Shown: one piece after another, positions 44,639 to 53,545 of the stretch
Numbering within the stretch: the first letter of the stretch is position 1
Layout of the letters: each line of letters opens with the position of its first letter
Source of the DNA: Bacillota bacterium
GTDB taxonomy: Bacteria > Bacillota > Clostridia > Lachnospirales > Cellulosilyticaceae
Length of the DNA stretch: 64,000 nucleotides
Reading direction: 5' to 3'
NCBI GenBank assembly: GCA_023436395.1
Contig: JAEZJJ010000017.1
Span: 1-64,000, forward strand
Position numbers and translations under genes: made by a program
Notes under the pieces: generated by a model
What the model saw: only the letters and a program-made list of their open reading frames with translations
Told to the model about the DNA's origin: nothing
The model's database searches: none

Positions 44639-47077
44639 TTATGCTTTAAATTTCTTAAGCCTTAATGCATTAAGTACTACAGATACAGAACTTAAACTCA
44701 TAGCTCCAGCTGCAATCATTGGGTTTAATAATGGTCCTCCAAAAATATGAAGTATCCCCATAGCTACAGGTATGCCTAGAAGGTTATATCCAAATGCCCA
44801 AAATAGATTCTGTTTAATATTTCTAATAGTCGCTTGACTAAGTTTGATAGCCGTAACTACATCTATAAGGTCGCTTCTCATCAGTACAATATCCGCTGAT
44901 TCAATAGCTACATCCGTTCCTGAACCAATAGCAATCCCTATATCTGCCCTAGCTAGGGCTGGAGCATCATTAATGCCATCTCCTACCATAGCTACTTTCT
45001 TACCTTGTTTTTGAAGTTGATGAACCTCATTAGCCTTATCCTCTGGTAATACTTCTGCAAGTACATGGTTAATGCCTAATTGTTTTCCAATTGCCATAGC
45101 TGTTTTTTGATTATCACCAGTAATCATAACTATCTCAATCCCCATCTGGTGAAGTTTATCTATAGCTTCTCTACTCGTTGGTTTAATCGTATCGGCTACA
45201 GCTATAATCCCTTCTAATTGACCTTCTACTGCAATATACATAGGCGTTTTACCTTCTTTAGCTAATGCATCCCAGTTATGAGACATACGACTAATATCCA
45301 CGCCTTGTTCTAACATAAGTTTTTGATTTCCTAATAAAATCTGCTCATTATTAATTTTTGCTTGTATCCCATGACCTAGGATTGCCTTGAATTCTTGTAT
45401 CTCCTTTAGCTCTAGCCCTTGTTCCTGTGCTGCTTTCACAATTGCTTCGCCAAGTGGGTGTTCTGACCCTTTTTCCGCACTAGCGGCTAAAACAAGAAGC
45501 TCTCCTTCACTGCGTGTATTCCCTAAAATATCTGTCACCTTCGGTTTACCTTCTGTTAAGGTCCCTGTTTTATCAAATACAATTGTATCTATTTTATGAG
45601 CCGTCTCTAGTGCCTCTCCTCCTTTGATCAGTACACCATTTTCTGCACCCTTTCCTGTACCTACCATAATAGCTGTAGGTGTTGCAAGCCCTAGAGCACA
45701 TGGGCATGCAATAACTAGTACTGCAATAAAAATAGTAAGTGCAAAAACAGGTGTCTCTCCAGCAATCAGCCATCCAACTGTGGCAATAATAGCTAGCCCT
45801 ATTACTGTAGGTACAAAATAAGAGGAGATGATATCTGCCATCTTTGCAATAGGTGCCTTAGTATTTTGAGCATCTTCTACCAGTTTAATAATTTGAGCTA
45901 GTGTTGTATCTTTTCCTACCTTTGTGACACGATATTTGATGAAACCAGTTGTATTAATACTTGCCCCCACTACCTTACTGCCCACACTCTTCGCAGCAGG
46001 TAAACTTTCCCCTGTTAACATAGACTCATCAACAGCTGTGGTTCCTTCTATAACTTCTCCATCCACTGGTAACTTCTCTCCCGGTTTAACGACTACAATA
46101 TCTCCTACAACTACCTCTTCTAAAGCTACTAGGATTTCCTCATTCCCTCTCATAATAGTTGCAGTCTTTGGTGCTAAATCCATAAGCTTTTTAATAGCCT
46201 CTGATGTTTTCCCCTTTGAGCGTGCTTCTAAATATTTACCTACCGTAATCAGTGCCAGTATTGTAGCAGCTGATTCATAGTAAAGATGCATAGCATGCAT
46301 CATGCCTGCCTCACTATCTCCTATGATCTTGTAAGTCATATATAAGCTATAAATAACGGCTGCTAGAGTCCCTATAGCAATCAAGGAATCCATATTAGGG
46401 CTTAGTGTAATAAGATTTTTAATTCCTACTTTGTAGAATTTGAAGCCCATTAACATAACAGGTAAAGTCAGACCTAATTGAATCAGGGCAAAATTAAGGG
46501 GATTTATCATAGGATCAATCACTTGAGGCAAAGGCATTCCTACCATATGTCCCATCGTAATAATCAAAAGAGGAATGGTAAATATTAATGAGCCTATAAG
46601 GCGATAGAATAAAATCTGCTCTTCTGTAAATTTCCTTGATCCATTAGGCTTTTCTCCTTGAGAAATCAACTTATAACCAGCTTTTTCTACTGCTGCCTTA
46701 ATCATTCCTTCTTTTACTCTATCTCCATCTACCTTTACGGTTAGTTTTTCAGTGGCAAAGTTTACACTACCACTCTCTACACCGTCTAACTTTTTTATCA
46801 CTTTTTCTACCCTATTGGCACAAGCTGAGCAACTCATGCCTTCTACTTTAAAAGTATAGACCACTTCATTCTTATGGACCTGATACCCAGCTTTCTCTAT
46901 TGCTGCTTCAATTTCTTTGAATCCTAGCTTACTTTCATCATATTCTATATTTAACTTCTCAGTGGCAAAATTAACCTGAGCGTTTGTGGTGCCCTCTAAC
47001 TTTTTTACTACTCTCTCAACTCTACTTGCACAAGCTGAGCAAGTCATTCCCTCTATTTTTACACTTTTATGAGTCAT
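44639..47077 (-). CDS. copA: copper-exporting P1B-type ATPase
   Basis: 812 residues from the ATG at 47077, 8 bp after AAAGGA (longer in-frame starts lack a good site). Two N-terminal metal-binding domains (GMTCSACAS and GMSCSACAN), eight helices with the transport motif CPCALG, the phosphorylated Asp in DKTGTLTEG, SEHPLG and the hinge GDGINDAPAL. It exports Cu(I) with ATP. A promoter with a CsoR-like operator lies upstream; copZ follows. Confidence 0.96.
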   Translation of the reverse strand: MTHKSVKIEGMTCSACASRVERVVKKLEGTTNAQVNFATEKLNIEYDESKLGFKEIEAAIEKAGYQVHKNEVVYTFKVEGMSCSACANRVEKVIKKLDGVESGSVNFATEKLTVKVDGDRVKEGMIKAAVEKAGYKLISQGEKPNGSRKFTEEQILFYRLIGSLIFTIPLLIITMGHMVGMPLPQVIDPMINPLNFALIQLGLTLPVMLMGFKFYKVGIKNLITLSPNMDSLIAIGTLAAVIYSLYMTYKIIGDSEAGMMHAMHLYYESAATILALITVGKYLEARSKGKTSEAIKKLMDLAPKTATIMRGNEEILVALEEVVVGDIVVVKPGEKLPVDGEVIEGTTAVDESMLTGESLPAAKSVGSKVVGASINTTGFIKYRVTKVGKDTTLAQIIKLVEDAQNTKAPIAKMADIISSYFVPTVIGLAIIATVGWLIAGETPVFALTIFIAVLVIACPCALGLATPTAIMVGTGKGAENGVLIKGGEALETAHKIDTIVFDKTGTLTEGKPKVTDILGNTRSEGELLVLAASAEKGSEHPLGEAIVKAAQEQGLELKEIQEFKAILGHGIQAKINNEQILLGNQKLMLEQGVDISRMSHNWDALAKEGKTPMYIAVEGQLEGIIAVADTIKPTSREAIDKLHQMGIEIVMITGDNQKTAMAIGKQLGINHVLAEVLPEDKANEVHQLQKQGKKVAMVGDGINDAPALARADIGIAIGSGTDVAIESADIVLMRSDLIDVVTAIKLSQATIRNIKQNLFWAFGYNLLGIPVAMGILHIFGGPLLNPMIAAGAMSLSSVSVVLNALRLKKFKA

Positions 47078-47103
47078 AGCCCCCATCCTTTCTCTTTCTT
47101 GCA

Positions 47104-47120
47104 ACACCCCCTAGGGGTGT
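47104..47120. promoter_or_regulatory. CsoR-like copper operator
   Basis: ACACCCC, CTA, GGGGTGT is a GC-rich palindrome just after the copA promoter's -10 box (47128-47133), 27 bp before the start. It matches the type of site bound by CsoR copper sensors. No csoR gene is in the window. Confidence 0.6.
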
Positions 47121-47127
47121 TTTCTTC

Positions 47128-47156
47128 ATCATATGCTTCTTTAATTGTTTTGTCAA
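47128..47156 (-). promoter_or_regulatory. copA promoter
   Basis: On the minus strand TTGACA (47151-47156), 17 bp, TATGAT (47128-47133). Confidence 0.7.
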
Positions 47157-47313
47157 TAACACCTCTTATTAATTCCTTATAATTCATAAATAATCTTTAC
47201 AAATTTTAGTATTTCTATTGCGCATTCTACATTATGTTAAGTAAAATAGATGCTATATAATTATAATATAAGGGAGATACTTTAATTAAATTAACTTAAG
47301 AAAGGACAACTTG

Positions 47314-48588
47314 ATGTCTAAAATTAATAACTCGAAAAATATAAAACAAGTTCATATTAAGTATTTTAGTATTTTAACAACTATATTATTTTTTATAGCC
47401 TCTTTTTTACTAGCTACTCCTTCAGAAATTATTGAGGGAATGAAGGCTATTATCATTTCAAGAGATGCTCTTATAACAGATTATTTTAGACTCGCTGGTT
47501 ATGGTGCCGCCTTCTTTAATTCTGGTGTCATCTTAACAATAGTTATAACACTGATCATTAGGTTAAAGGCTTCATTTAATGGGTTGGCTGTCGCAGCTAT
47601 TCTTATTAATGCAGGTTTTGCCTTATTCGGGAAAAATCCTATTAATATTTTTCCTATTTTATTAGGAACTTATTTTTATGCTAAAGTTCACAACACTAAA
47701 ATGAATAGGTATCTCTATACCGCATTATTTGGTACCTGCCTCTCACCTTTAGTCACTGAAGTTGTTTACTTAATGCCTTTTAACCTACCTATTAACCTAG
47801 CCATTGCCTTACTCGTAGGTGTCTTAATTGGTTTTATTTTACCAACCTTAGCAATGCATACACCTACTATGCATCTAGGATATAATCTGTTTAATGTAGG
47901 ATTTGCTGCCGGTATATTAGGCCTTGGTATTGTAAGTATTTTAAAAGCTTTAGGTTTTGAAAGTACTCCTACTCTCGTTTGGCAAGAAGGTAGACCATTA
48001 TGGTTAATTATTGTCTTATATACTTACTTTTTACTCACCTTTTTATATGGTTTATGGCTAAACAAAGGGCAATTAAAACCTTTATTAAAAATCTTACACC
48101 ATCCTGGTCGTGCTATTGCTGACTTTATCCTTATGGATGGCTTAGGGGCTACCTTCATGAATATGGGGATCTTAGGTAGTATTAGTCTTTCCTATATTCT
48201 TTTAATCAAAGGGGATTTATCGGGACCTATCGTTGGTGCCATACTTACTGTATTTGGTTTTGGTGCATTTGGTGTTCATGCCCGTAATTTCATCCCTTGT
48301 CTATTAGGTGTTTACTTGTCTACTTTCCTAAGCACTTTCACACCTACTGGGCCTGGCATGCAAATTGCTGCCTTATTTAGTTCAGGTATCGCACCTATTG
48401 CTGGAGAATTTGGCATTGTTGTAGGTATATTAGCAGGTATGGTACATGCTGCTATTGTCTCAAGTACTTCTCATATGTATGCAGGCCTTAATCTATATAA
48501 CAATGGCTTTTCTGCTGGCTTTGTAGCTATTATACTAGTACCGTTACTAGAAAACTTTAAGATCTATTTAGAGAATAAGAAATCGTAG
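47314..48588 (+). CDS. DUF1576 integral membrane protein
   Basis: 424 residues from the ATG at 47314 (AAAGGA upstream; a TTG precedes it). Ten to twelve helices, in what may be two similar halves: GTYFYAKVHNTKMNRYLYTALFGT in the first and GVHARNFIPCLLGVYLSTFLS in the second. These are the features of DUF1576, a clostridial membrane family of unknown role, which might be a permease. It is followed after 10 bp by a small cytoplasmic protein that probably works with it. Confidence 0.8.
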   Translation: MSKINNSKNIKQVHIKYFSILTTILFFIASFLLATPSEIIEGMKAIIISRDALITDYFRLAGYGAAFFNSGVILTIVITLIIRLKASFNGLAVAAILINAGFALFGKNPINIFPILLGTYFYAKVHNTKMNRYLYTALFGTCLSPLVTEVVYLMPFNLPINLAIALLVGVLIGFILPTLAMHTPTMHLGYNLFNVGFAAGILGLGIVSILKALGFESTPTLVWQEGRPLWLIIVLYTYFLLTFLYGLWLNKGQLKPLLKILHHPGRAIADFILMDGLGATFMNMGILGSISLSYILLIKGDLSGPIVGAILTVFGFGAFGVHARNFIPCLLGVYLSTFLSTFTPTGPGMQIAALFSSGIAPIAGEFGIVVGILAGMVHAAIVSSTSHMYAGLNLYNNGFSAGFVAIILVPLLENFKIYLENKKS

Positions 48589-48598
48589 GAGATAAATA

Positions 48599-48946
48599 AT
48601 GATACATGATAGAAAGAAATTAGTTAAAATAGTTGAAGAATTAACCATGTTTTTCTTTGGTATTGGCGGAAATGATATTACTTCTAGAATACAAGAAGTA
48701 GATCACACTGCCATTATTACCTTTACTTCCAATTATAATTTAAAGTGTGCTCATAAACTTAAATCCCTAAAGTATTTCTTAAATAGTGAAAAGGATGATA
48801 GTATCGAGGATGTATACTGGGAATTAGCAGGTGTATGTGAGTGTAGTGATACAAGTCAACTACTTTTGCTAGGAATGATGGTAGATAGTGCTTCTGTAGA
48901 TATTACTGATGATATTGTCACTGTTAGGCTTGAAAAAAATATATAA
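48599..48946 (+). CDS. small cytoplasmic partner of DUF1576 protein
   Basis: 115 residues. It contains no hydrophobic segment; the C-terminal half has a CECSDTSQLLLLGMMVDSAS stretch. The gene lies 10 bp behind the DUF1576 gene with GTAGGAGATAA as a ribosome binding site. No known domain is recognised. It is likely co-translated with, and may bind, the membrane protein. Confidence 0.6.
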   Translation: MIHDRKKLVKIVEELTMFFFGIGGNDITSRIQEVDHTAIITFTSNYNLKCAHKLKSLKYFLNSEKDDSIEDVYWELAGVCECSDTSQLLLLGMMVDSASVDITDDIVTVRLEKNI

Positions 48947-48987
48947 ACTAATAGTAACGACACACGTTCCTAAACTACTAAAAAGAC

Positions 48988-49023
48988 TACTATGAAACTC
49001 ATCTCTGAAGTTTCATAGTAGCC
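48988..49023. terminator. bidirectional terminator
   Basis: ACTACTATGAAACT pairs with AGTTTCATAGTAG between the DUF1576 operon and the ABC operon. Confidence 0.75.
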
Positions 49024-49057
49024 TTGTTTAATTTGTATCACTTATTAAAGCTCTATA

Positions 49058-50815
49058 TTATATAGCAAATTGACTATTATAAAGCTCATAATAAAATCCT
49101 TTTTTCTCTAGAAGTACCTCATGAGTACCTTGTTCAATGATTTTTCCTTCTTTCATCACTAGAATCACATCTGCATTTTGAATAGTAGATAATCTATGAG
49201 CCACAATAAAACTTGTTCGTCCCTCCATTAACTTATTAAATGCACTTTGTATTTTAATCTCTGTTCTAGTATCAATAGAAGAAGTGGCTTCATCTAAAAT
49301 AAGCATAGGTGGTTTAGTTAGCATTACCCTTGTAATACATAAAAGTTGCTTTTGACCTTGGGAAAGCATCCCTCCGTCTTCACCAATGACTGTATCATAT
49401 CCCTTTGGTAAGCGTTTGATAAATGAGTGAGAATGAGCTGCTTTAGCTGCTGCAATGATTTCTTCATCTGTTGCATCTTCTTTCCCCATTTTAATGTTTT
49501 CTCTAATAGTTCCCTTCTTTAACCATGTTTCTTGAAGTACCATCCCATAGTTAAGGCGTAGATTTTTTCTTTTTAAATCTCTAATAGGATATTCATCTAC
49601 TAATATGCTTCCTTGATTCACATCGTAAAAACGCATGAGTAGGTTAATAAGTGTAGTCTTTCCACATCCTGTGGGACCTACAATTGCTACCCTCTGTCCT
49701 GGTTTAATATCAATATTAAAGTTTTCAATAAGTCTTTTCTCTGGTACATAAGAGAAGCTTACATTTTTACAGGTAACATGCCCACTTGCTCTCTCTAACT
49801 CTTTAGCTTCTATGGCATCTGGGATTTGTGCTTCTTCTTCAATAAGCTCAAAGATTCTAGCTGCACATGCAAGGGCATTTTGAAGCTCTGTAACAACTCC
49901 TGATATCTCATTGAAAGGCTTGGTATATTGATTGGCATAGCTTAGGAAACAAGACCATGCCCCTACAGTCATTTTGCCACTTAATACGGCTAAAGCTCCT
50001 GTCACAGCTACTCCTGCATACACTAGACTATTTACAAATCTGGTACAAGGATTAGTAAGGGAAGAAAAGAAAGTTGCTCTTAAAGAATATTTTGCAAGCC
50101 TTTTATTTATTTCATCAAACTTCTCTATGGCTTCTTCTTCATAACCATAAGCCTTAACTACTTTTTCATTGCCAATCATTTCATCAATAAAGGCAGTCTG
50201 CTCCCCTCTCGTTTCTGATTGGAGTTTAAACATGCTATAAGTCTTCTTAGCAATAAAACTTGCTACAAATAAGGAAAGGGGTGTAACTAATACGACTACA
50301 AATGTAATCCCTATATTAATAGTCAGCATAAAAATCAGTGTGCCCACTATGGTCACTAGCCCTGTAAACAACTGAGTAAAGCCTAGTAAAAGTCCATCTG
50401 CAAATTGGTCTACATCTGCAATAACTCTGCTTATAATATCTCCTTGTGAATGGGCATCTATATATTTAAGAGGTAAGACTTCTATTTTCTTAAAGGCCTC
50501 ATCCCTCATATCTCTTACCACTTGATAGGTCACCTTATTATTAATCATGTTCATCAACCATTGCGCAATAGATGTAAATCCCACCATAATAATGACAATA
50601 ATAAGCTGTCTTAAAATTTCTTGAAAGTTAATAGGACCATAAGCAAGCCCATCTATTGCTCGTCCAACTAAAATAGGCACATATAAGGTAAGAATTACAA
50701 CTACTGTAGCTAATAAGACTGATGCTAGTATAAGTCCTCGGTATTTCTTTGTATAACCTAGTACCTTTTTAAGAGTATTCTTTTGAAGGTCTTTATCTAA
50801 CCCTTTCTTTTTCAT
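49058..50815 (-). CDS. ABC exporter, permease-ATPase, canonical half
   Basis: 585 residues. Six helices (residues 25-315) precede an ATPase domain with GPTGCGKTTL (Walker A), LSQGQKQLL (signature, not quite LSGGQ), MLILDEATSSID (Walker B with the catalytic Glu) and VAHRLSTI (H-loop). Multidrug/lipid exporter family (MdlB-like). It overlaps the partner gene by 4 bp, so it should form a heterodimer with it. Substrate unknown. Confidence 0.92.
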   Translation of the reverse strand: MKKKGLDKDLQKNTLKKVLGYTKKYRGLILASVLLATVVVILTLYVPILVGRAIDGLAYGPINFQEILRQLIIVIIMVGFTSIAQWLMNMINNKVTYQVVRDMRDEAFKKIEVLPLKYIDAHSQGDIISRVIADVDQFADGLLLGFTQLFTGLVTIVGTLIFMLTINIGITFVVVLVTPLSLFVASFIAKKTYSMFKLQSETRGEQTAFIDEMIGNEKVVKAYGYEEEAIEKFDEINKRLAKYSLRATFFSSLTNPCTRFVNSLVYAGVAVTGALAVLSGKMTVGAWSCFLSYANQYTKPFNEISGVVTELQNALACAARIFELIEEEAQIPDAIEAKELERASGHVTCKNVSFSYVPEKRLIENFNIDIKPGQRVAIVGPTGCGKTTLINLLMRFYDVNQGSILVDEYPIRDLKRKNLRLNYGMVLQETWLKKGTIRENIKMGKEDATDEEIIAAAKAAHSHSFIKRLPKGYDTVIGEDGGMLSQGQKQLLCITRVMLTKPPMLILDEATSSIDTRTEIKIQSAFNKLMEGRTSFIVAHRLSTIQNADVILVMKEGKIIEQGTHEVLLEKKGFYYELYNSQFAI

Positions 50816-52539
50816 CTGCCTCCCTCCTTCTTAAACTGAGAATAGTAGATTTCCTGATAAACTTCACAGTTTTCTAGAAGTTCTTCGTGTGTTCCCTTGC
50901 CAGCTAAATGACCATCATCTAATACAACAATAAGGTCTGCATATTGAACAGAGGAAGCTCTTTGAGATACAATCACCACTGTTGGGGAATAATCTAGTTC
51001 CTTAATAGCTTTGCGCAGCTTAGCATCTGTGGCAAAGTCTAAGGCTGAGGTACTATCATCTAAAATGAGTATTTCTGGCTTTTTCACCAATGCCCTTGCA
51101 ATGGTCAGTCGCTGTCTCTGCCCGCCAGAAAGGTTCTTTCCACCTTGCTCAATCTGAGCTTTAAGTCCTCCTTTGTTCTCTACCACATCCTTTGCCTGTG
51201 CAATACTAATAGCCTGCTCCATTTCTTCCACTGTTGCTTCTTTTTTTCCCAAACGGAGATTTTCCTCTATTGTTCCTTTAAAGAGGACAGCCTTTTGCAT
51301 GACAATGCCTACCTTGTCCCTTAGAACTTCTATAGGATAATCTTTTACATTGATTCCATTAATGCATACTTCCCCTAGTGTGGCATCATAAAATCTAGGA
51401 ATCATATGAACAACCGAGCTTTTGCCTGAACCTGTTCCCCCAATTATACCAAGGGTTTGACCTCTTTTGACCTCAAAATTAATATGAGATAAAGATTCTT
51501 CCCCCGCATCAGCATAAATTAAGGATACATCTTTGAAGGTGATACTTGCATCCGTTGTCTCTACCCCCTCATTTCTTCCTACACTCTCCTTCATACTAGG
51601 TGTTATATGAAAAACATCAGCAATACGATTACCACAAGCCAGAGATTTATTCACTGTAATAATCAGCGCTGCCAGCTTAATTAGTTCTACTAGGATTTGA
51701 GACATATAGTTATAAAGAGCCACTACCTCACCACTACTTAACTTTCCTGCATCCACCTGAAGGGCACCCACCCATATAAGCCATACAATAGCCAAATTAA
51801 TAATGACATAGGTAAGAGGATTCATAAGTGCTGAGATACTTCCTGCTTTTTTCTGCTGTTTAGTAAGTGACTCATTACGCTTATTAAACCTTTCTATCTC
51901 CTCTTCTTCCTTACAAAACGCCCTAATGACACGAACTCCTGCTAAGTTTTCCCTAGTAGCACTTAAAACATCATCAAGTCGCCCTTGAACTGCTTTAAGC
52001 ATAGGAATATTGAGTAACATAATTCCAAATACCACAAAAGAAAGTAAAATAATTGCCACCACAAAAATCCTTGCAGATTTAACATCAATGGTAAAAGCCA
52101 TAACCATTGCGCCAAAGACCACAAAGGGAGATCTTAAGAAGAGACGTAGCACCATATTGACACCATTTTGTGCTTGATTTACATCACTTGTCATCCTTGT
52201 AATCATTGTGGAAGTTCCTAATGTATCAATCTCTGTAAAGGAAAGTCCTAATAAATGCTTAAATAAAGAATGACGTACACCTGTTCCAAAACCGACTGCA
52301 GCCTTGGCAGAAAAGTATTGAGCTGTAACCGAACAAATAAGCCCTATGATTCCTAGAACTACAAGTAAACTACACATTTGAATAATATATGTTTTATCCC
52401 CTCTTCCAATTCCTTTATCAATGATATCCGCAATTACTAGAGGTACGAATAATTCAAAAGAAGCTTCTAGCATTTTAAATAAAGGTGCTAAAATACATTC
52501 CTTCTTATAGCCTTTTAAATAAACGAGTAACTCTTTCAT
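50812..52539 (-). CDS. ABC exporter, permease-ATPase, degenerate half
   Basis: 575 residues, same layout as its partner. Walker A GGTGSGKSSV and signature LSGGQRQRL are intact, but the Walker B end reads ILILDDSTSALD (Asp where catalytic Glu is expected), and the H-loop reads VIVSQRASSVQ (Gln where His is expected). This is the pattern of heterodimers such as TM287/288 or BmrCD, in which one ATP site is non-hydrolytic. First gene of the two-gene operon. Confidence 0.92.
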   Translation of the reverse strand: MKELLVYLKGYKKECILAPLFKMLEASFELFVPLVIADIIDKGIGRGDKTYIIQMCSLLVVLGIIGLICSVTAQYFSAKAAVGFGTGVRHSLFKHLLGLSFTEIDTLGTSTMITRMTSDVNQAQNGVNMVLRLFLRSPFVVFGAMVMAFTIDVKSARIFVVAIILLSFVVFGIMLLNIPMLKAVQGRLDDVLSATRENLAGVRVIRAFCKEEEEIERFNKRNESLTKQQKKAGSISALMNPLTYVIINLAIVWLIWVGALQVDAGKLSSGEVVALYNYMSQILVELIKLAALIITVNKSLACGNRIADVFHITPSMKESVGRNEGVETTDASITFKDVSLIYADAGEESLSHINFEVKRGQTLGIIGGTGSGKSSVVHMIPRFYDATLGEVCINGINVKDYPIEVLRDKVGIVMQKAVLFKGTIEENLRLGKKEATVEEMEQAISIAQAKDVVENKGGLKAQIEQGGKNLSGGQRQRLTIARALVKKPEILILDDSTSALDFATDAKLRKAIKELDYSPTVVIVSQRASSVQYADLIVVLDDGHLAGKGTHEELLENCEVYQEIYYSQFKKEGGR

Positions 52540-52584
52540 CTTCTCCTCCTCGCCCTTTTATTTTTCAAAATTTCCGACTCTTAT

Positions 52585-53002
52585 CATAACATAGTCTATG
52601 CTATACGTGAATACTTTACAAGAATAAGACATGCTCACTATTTTGAAAATCTCCCAGCTCCTGCTGTTAGTGTAACCGATATTTATGATAACCCACTTAT
52701 TCTCTATAGAAGATGGGAAAAAATCATCAAAAAAATAGCCTCCGAAGAAGCTATTAACCCTAATATTTTTGTATGAATGATGATGCTAGAACTACAGCAA
52801 GTATGCTAATTCTGGCCTCGGTATAGGCATTATCCCTGAATTCTTCTTACCACTATTGAACTCTGGCATGGAAACAAGAATAATAAAAGACTCTGAACTA
52901 GAATCTAATATCTGTTTGCTTCGCAACCCTAATAGTTATCTGAGTACTGTTACAGAACTTTTCTATGATTTTTTGTGTAGTACAATCTCACTAGCAAATT
53001 GA
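52585..53002 (+). pseudogene. LysR-family regulator remnant
   Basis: Two reading frames hold parts of a LysR substrate-binding domain. The first reads AIREYFTRIRHAHYF and TDIYDNPLILYRRWEKI, stopping near 52780. The second begins after a frameshift with GLGIGIIPEFFLPLLNSG and ends in STVTELFYDFLCSTISLAN. The DNA-binding N-terminus is missing. It is a dead gene next to a mobile region. Confidence 0.8.
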
Positions 53003-53028
53003 AAGTTGTCAGGGATGCTTGTAAGAAA

Positions 53029-53260
53029 GGGTGATGGGCGGAAAGGAGAGGGAAAGGGCTATCTTCCAGTGCTCCGGTCCGTATTTTTTGAAGCACTAAG
53101 CTCACTTATTTAGATGAACGCACGAAAACTCCCGTTGGTCAAACACTCGTGCTAACACCCATCTAAAACGTTCGCTAAGTGCTTCTAAAAAAATACTCCC
53201 AAGTCGCTCTTCCAGACAGCCCTTCCCCACTCCTTTCCCTCAGCGTTATTGTGCTTACAA
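53029..53260. repeat. 232-bp imperfect palindrome (MITE- or REP-like)
   Basis: Successive pairs nest symmetrically: 53029-53035 with 53254-53260, 53040-53048 with 53230-53238, 53051-53060 with 53219-53228, 53082-53101 with 53174-53194, 53109-53116 with 53160-53167, and 53120-53124 with 53148-53152. The whole can fold as one long cruciform. It is not coding. It may be a non-autonomous element and the target of the adjacent IS110. Confidence 0.6.
53124..53148 (+). repeat. 25-nt repeat, copy 1 (loop of the palindrome)
   Basis: Starts GAAAACTCCC and ends GGTCAAACACTC. It is repeated in inverted orientation at 53282-53306 with 22 of 25 bases the same. Confidence 0.6.
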
Positions 53261-53281
53261 ACTACCACGACGGGTGAGACT

Positions 53282-53306
53282 GAGTGTTTGACCAGCAGGA
53301 GTTTTG
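53282..53306 (-). repeat. 25-nt repeat, copy 2 (near IS110 left end)
   Basis: Inverted copy of 53124-53148, differing at three positions. It lies between the palindrome and the IS110 non-coding left end, so it may mark the insertion boundary. Confidence 0.6.
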
Positions 53307-53335
53307 TACTATAAATATAGGTACTTAATCTCATT

Positions 53336-53473
53336 AGTTAGGTATCTACACTTATTTTTATTATAATAAGAGTGTGGTCTAATGTAAGCGAGTGAGGGAC
53401 TATAGCTCCCGTGGCGAAAACTTTTAGCCATCTCTTATTATAGATATTCGCTTAAGCAGGTTGGAACCTAACT
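53336..53473 (+). ncRNA. candidate bridge RNA of the IS110 element
   Basis: AGTTAGGT (53336-53343) pairs with ACCTAACT (53466-53473), enclosing the rest. Inside, TATAATAAGAG (53362-53372) pairs with CTCTTATTATA (53432-53442), and small hairpins GGGA/TCCC (53396-53410) and TGGC/GCCA (53412-53430) form in the loop. TAAGCGA (53385-53391) can pair with TCGCTTA (53448-53454) and would cross the second stem. IS110 elements of the IS110 subgroup are known to encode a bridge RNA in the left end that pairs with donor and target; this one fits by position. The guide loops cannot be assigned without the intact target. Confidence 0.5.
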
Positions 53474-53545
53474 AGGCTTCCGTGTAACGAACAAAAATGA
53501 GTAGTAATAAGTGGATGGAAAAACTACTATTAAGGAGGGTGTCTT

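Larger units (their letters stand above)
53003..53545. other. gene-free stretch: palindromic repeat and left end of an IS110 element
   Basis: No CDS. It holds a 232-bp imperfect palindrome (53029-53260), a pair of inverted 25-mers, and the structured leader of the IS110 transposase gene. Confidence 0.7.
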
